In this document: piece by piece, positions 50,703 through 52,395 of the stretch | Layout: each line of letters begins with the position of its first letter | Position numbering within the stretch: the stretch's first letter is position 1 | Program-made: the position numbers and the translations under genes | The notes under the pieces: generated by a model | What the model was told of the DNA's origin: nothing | The model's database searches: none | The model's input: only the letters and a program-made list of their open reading frames with translations | NCBI GenBank assembly: GCA_903870815.1 | Contig: CAIQEI010000067.1 | Coordinates: 1-52,395 of the forward strand | Source of the DNA: an uncultured Verrucomicrobia subdivision 3 bacterium | GTDB lineage: Bacteria > Verrucomicrobiota > Verrucomicrobiia > Limisphaerales > UBA11358 | Direction: 5' to 3' | DNA: 52,395 nt

Positions 50703-50706
<4 letters not shown>
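49981..50706 (-). CDS. RibD C-terminal-domain reductase (dihydrofolate-reductase-like)
   Basis: A 241-residue stand-alone RibD-C domain protein. 'PFVYVNMAMTADGKIATANR', 'LYELRATADAVMCGARTVE' and 'KRLLCEGGGNLNDALFRAGMVDEIHLTICPKIFGGR' are the NADPH- and substrate-binding blocks of the family that reduces ribosylaminopyrimidines in riboflavin synthesis. It lacks a RibD deaminase domain. The first ~10 codons (SPKSKAQSPKRP) derive from a heptamer tract (50678-50705). The start overlaps the queA stop by 4 bp. Specific substrate not determinable. Confidence 0.87.
50678..50705. repeat. Heptamer tandem tract at the 5' end of the reductase gene
   Basis: Four 7-bp units on the plus strand: GGGCTTT, GGGCTTT, GGACTTT, GGACTCA. 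On the coding strand they spell the repetitive 'SPKSKAQSPK' N-terminus and reach the ATG. Same unit length as the two tracts inside copA. Confidence 0.75.
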
Positions 50707-51776
<1,070 letters not shown>

Positions 51777-51886
51777 GGACGGGAGCGTAAAGGAGCGGGG
51801 CAGGGGCTGACAATTCACAGTTAAGACCAATTGTGAATAACTTTTGAATAATTAACGGTTTCGCCACCAGATTTCCGTTGACAGTG

Positions 51887-51921
51887 TGGGTCAATATGGG
51901 TAGAAATGGGTCGTTGTGGGT
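51887..51921 (+). promoter_or_regulatory. MraZ operator: four TGGGT repeats
   Basis: TGGGT occurs at 51887, 51897, 51907 and 51917, that is, exactly every 10 bp with 5-nt spacers (CAATA, AGAAA, CGTTG). MraZ of E. coli is known to bind direct TGGGN repeats with 5-nt spacers upstream of mraZ; three is the described number there and four are present here. The array ends 35 bp before the mraZ ATG, so binding would repress the dcw promoter. Confidence 0.92.
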
Positions 51922-51955
51922 GATTTGAGCCGTTTAGCAAATTGCCGTGAATAAC

Positions 51956-52395
51956 ATGAGCGACGCCAAAACAGTTCCGCCGACTTACTACAATTCGTGC
52001 TTCCGGCACGGAGTGGATGAAAAGCGGCGCGTTCAGATTCCGGCCAAGTGGCGCCCGGAGGACGACGGGGTCGAGTTGACGATGATGCTCTGGCCGAAGC
52101 ATAACGCGGGCATGTGCCTGCGGGTTTTGCCCCCGGCGCAGATGGCGCAGTTGATGGCGGACATTGATGCGATGCCGAAGGGGGACGAGAAGAAAATTTA
52201 TCTGAAACGTTTCATCGGCAGCGAATCGGCCCAGGTGGCGCTCGACAAGGCTGGCCGGATTTGTGTGCCGGACGAAATGGCGCGCAAGGCCGACATTCGG
52301 GACGAGGCGGTGCTGGTCGGCTTGCTGGACCGGTTTGAGATCTGGAACCCGGCCCGTTACGAAAAGGTCAAGGCCTCGGACGCGGTGCTCGCGCA
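51956..52395 (+). CDS. mraZ: Transcriptional regulator MraZ (partial, runs off the end)
   Basis: The first 146 codons of MraZ, the regulator at the head of the division and cell-wall cluster. Two AbrB-like SpoVT folds are visible: 'HGVDEKRRVQIPAKWRP' in the first and 'ALDKAGRICVPDEMARKADI' in the second, with 'VLVGLLDRFEIWNPARYEK' closing. The ATG at 51956 follows an in-frame GTG at 51947 that could serve as an alternative start. It is likely autoregulated through the TGGGT array upstream. The window ends before the stop; rsmH (mraW) would be expected next. Confidence 0.94.
   Translation, partial: MSDAKTVPPTYYNSCFRHGVDEKRRVQIPAKWRPEDDGVELTMMLWPKHNAGMCLRVLPPAQMAQLMADIDAMPKGDEKKIYLKRFIGSESAQVALDKAGRICVPDEMARKADIRDEAVLVGLLDRFEIWNPARYEKVKASDAVLA

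Overview
This is a GC-rich chromosomal segment of a bacterium, most likely a Verrucomicrobiota member near Pedosphaera/Limisphaerales. This is inferred from protein style only, because no rRNA or tRNA gene is visible. Pointers are a GreA carried on a ~450-residue N-terminal extension (a layout known from Chlamydiae), an 'LPALSKAK' pseudopilin-like membrane segment, REP-associated transposases with hairpin clusters, weak or absent Shine-Dalgarno sites, and short-unit tandem tracts.

Layout. 1-6200: a RAYT transposase with REP hairpins, a RelB/YafQ-type toxin-antitoxin pair, rpsA with a strong terminator, folA and thyA split by a second RAYT, and a DUF433/DUF5615 pair. 6390-13700: housekeeping genes (ruvX, truA, trmL, an M50 protease, fabI, a flavin reductase, rsmB). 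They are interrupted by two copies of a ~186-bp MITE-like repeat, each lodged between convergent genes; the second copy is itself split by an IS110-family element. 13750-20090: the long GreA, then a leftward four-gene ABC export operon (adaptor, two permeases, ATPase). 20307-31285: an ECF sigma factor translationally coupled to a 1299-residue chimera (anti-sigma-like N-terminus, membrane segment, Wzz-like domain, VWA domain), followed by a 2142-residue membrane protein that is a diverged tandem duplication. This is the most unusual locus of the window. 31425-36271: ispF, a TMTC-like TPR glycosyltransferase, a small unknown gene, a class-I amidotransferase-type hydrolase and a coupled sigma-54 response regulator. 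36359-43640: a large carboxypeptidase-regulatory-repeat protein, an M3 peptidase and a copper P-type ATPase. 43816-49852: an ArnT-like glycosyltransferase, asparagine synthase, a GST, two coiled-coil membrane proteins and an MGMT. 49981-end: a RibD-C reductase coupled to queA, then the start of the cell-division cluster with mraZ and a four-repeat MraZ operator.

How it fits together. Most genes are core metabolism, tRNA/rRNA modification and envelope functions. The novelty lies in the sigma/VWA-Wzz/duplicated-membrane-protein operon and in the nested repeat biology. The IS110 element lets the empty target, the 2-bp core and a candidate bridge-RNA region be read from one sequence, because an uninterrupted copy of the target repeat sits 1.6 kb upstream of the disrupted one.
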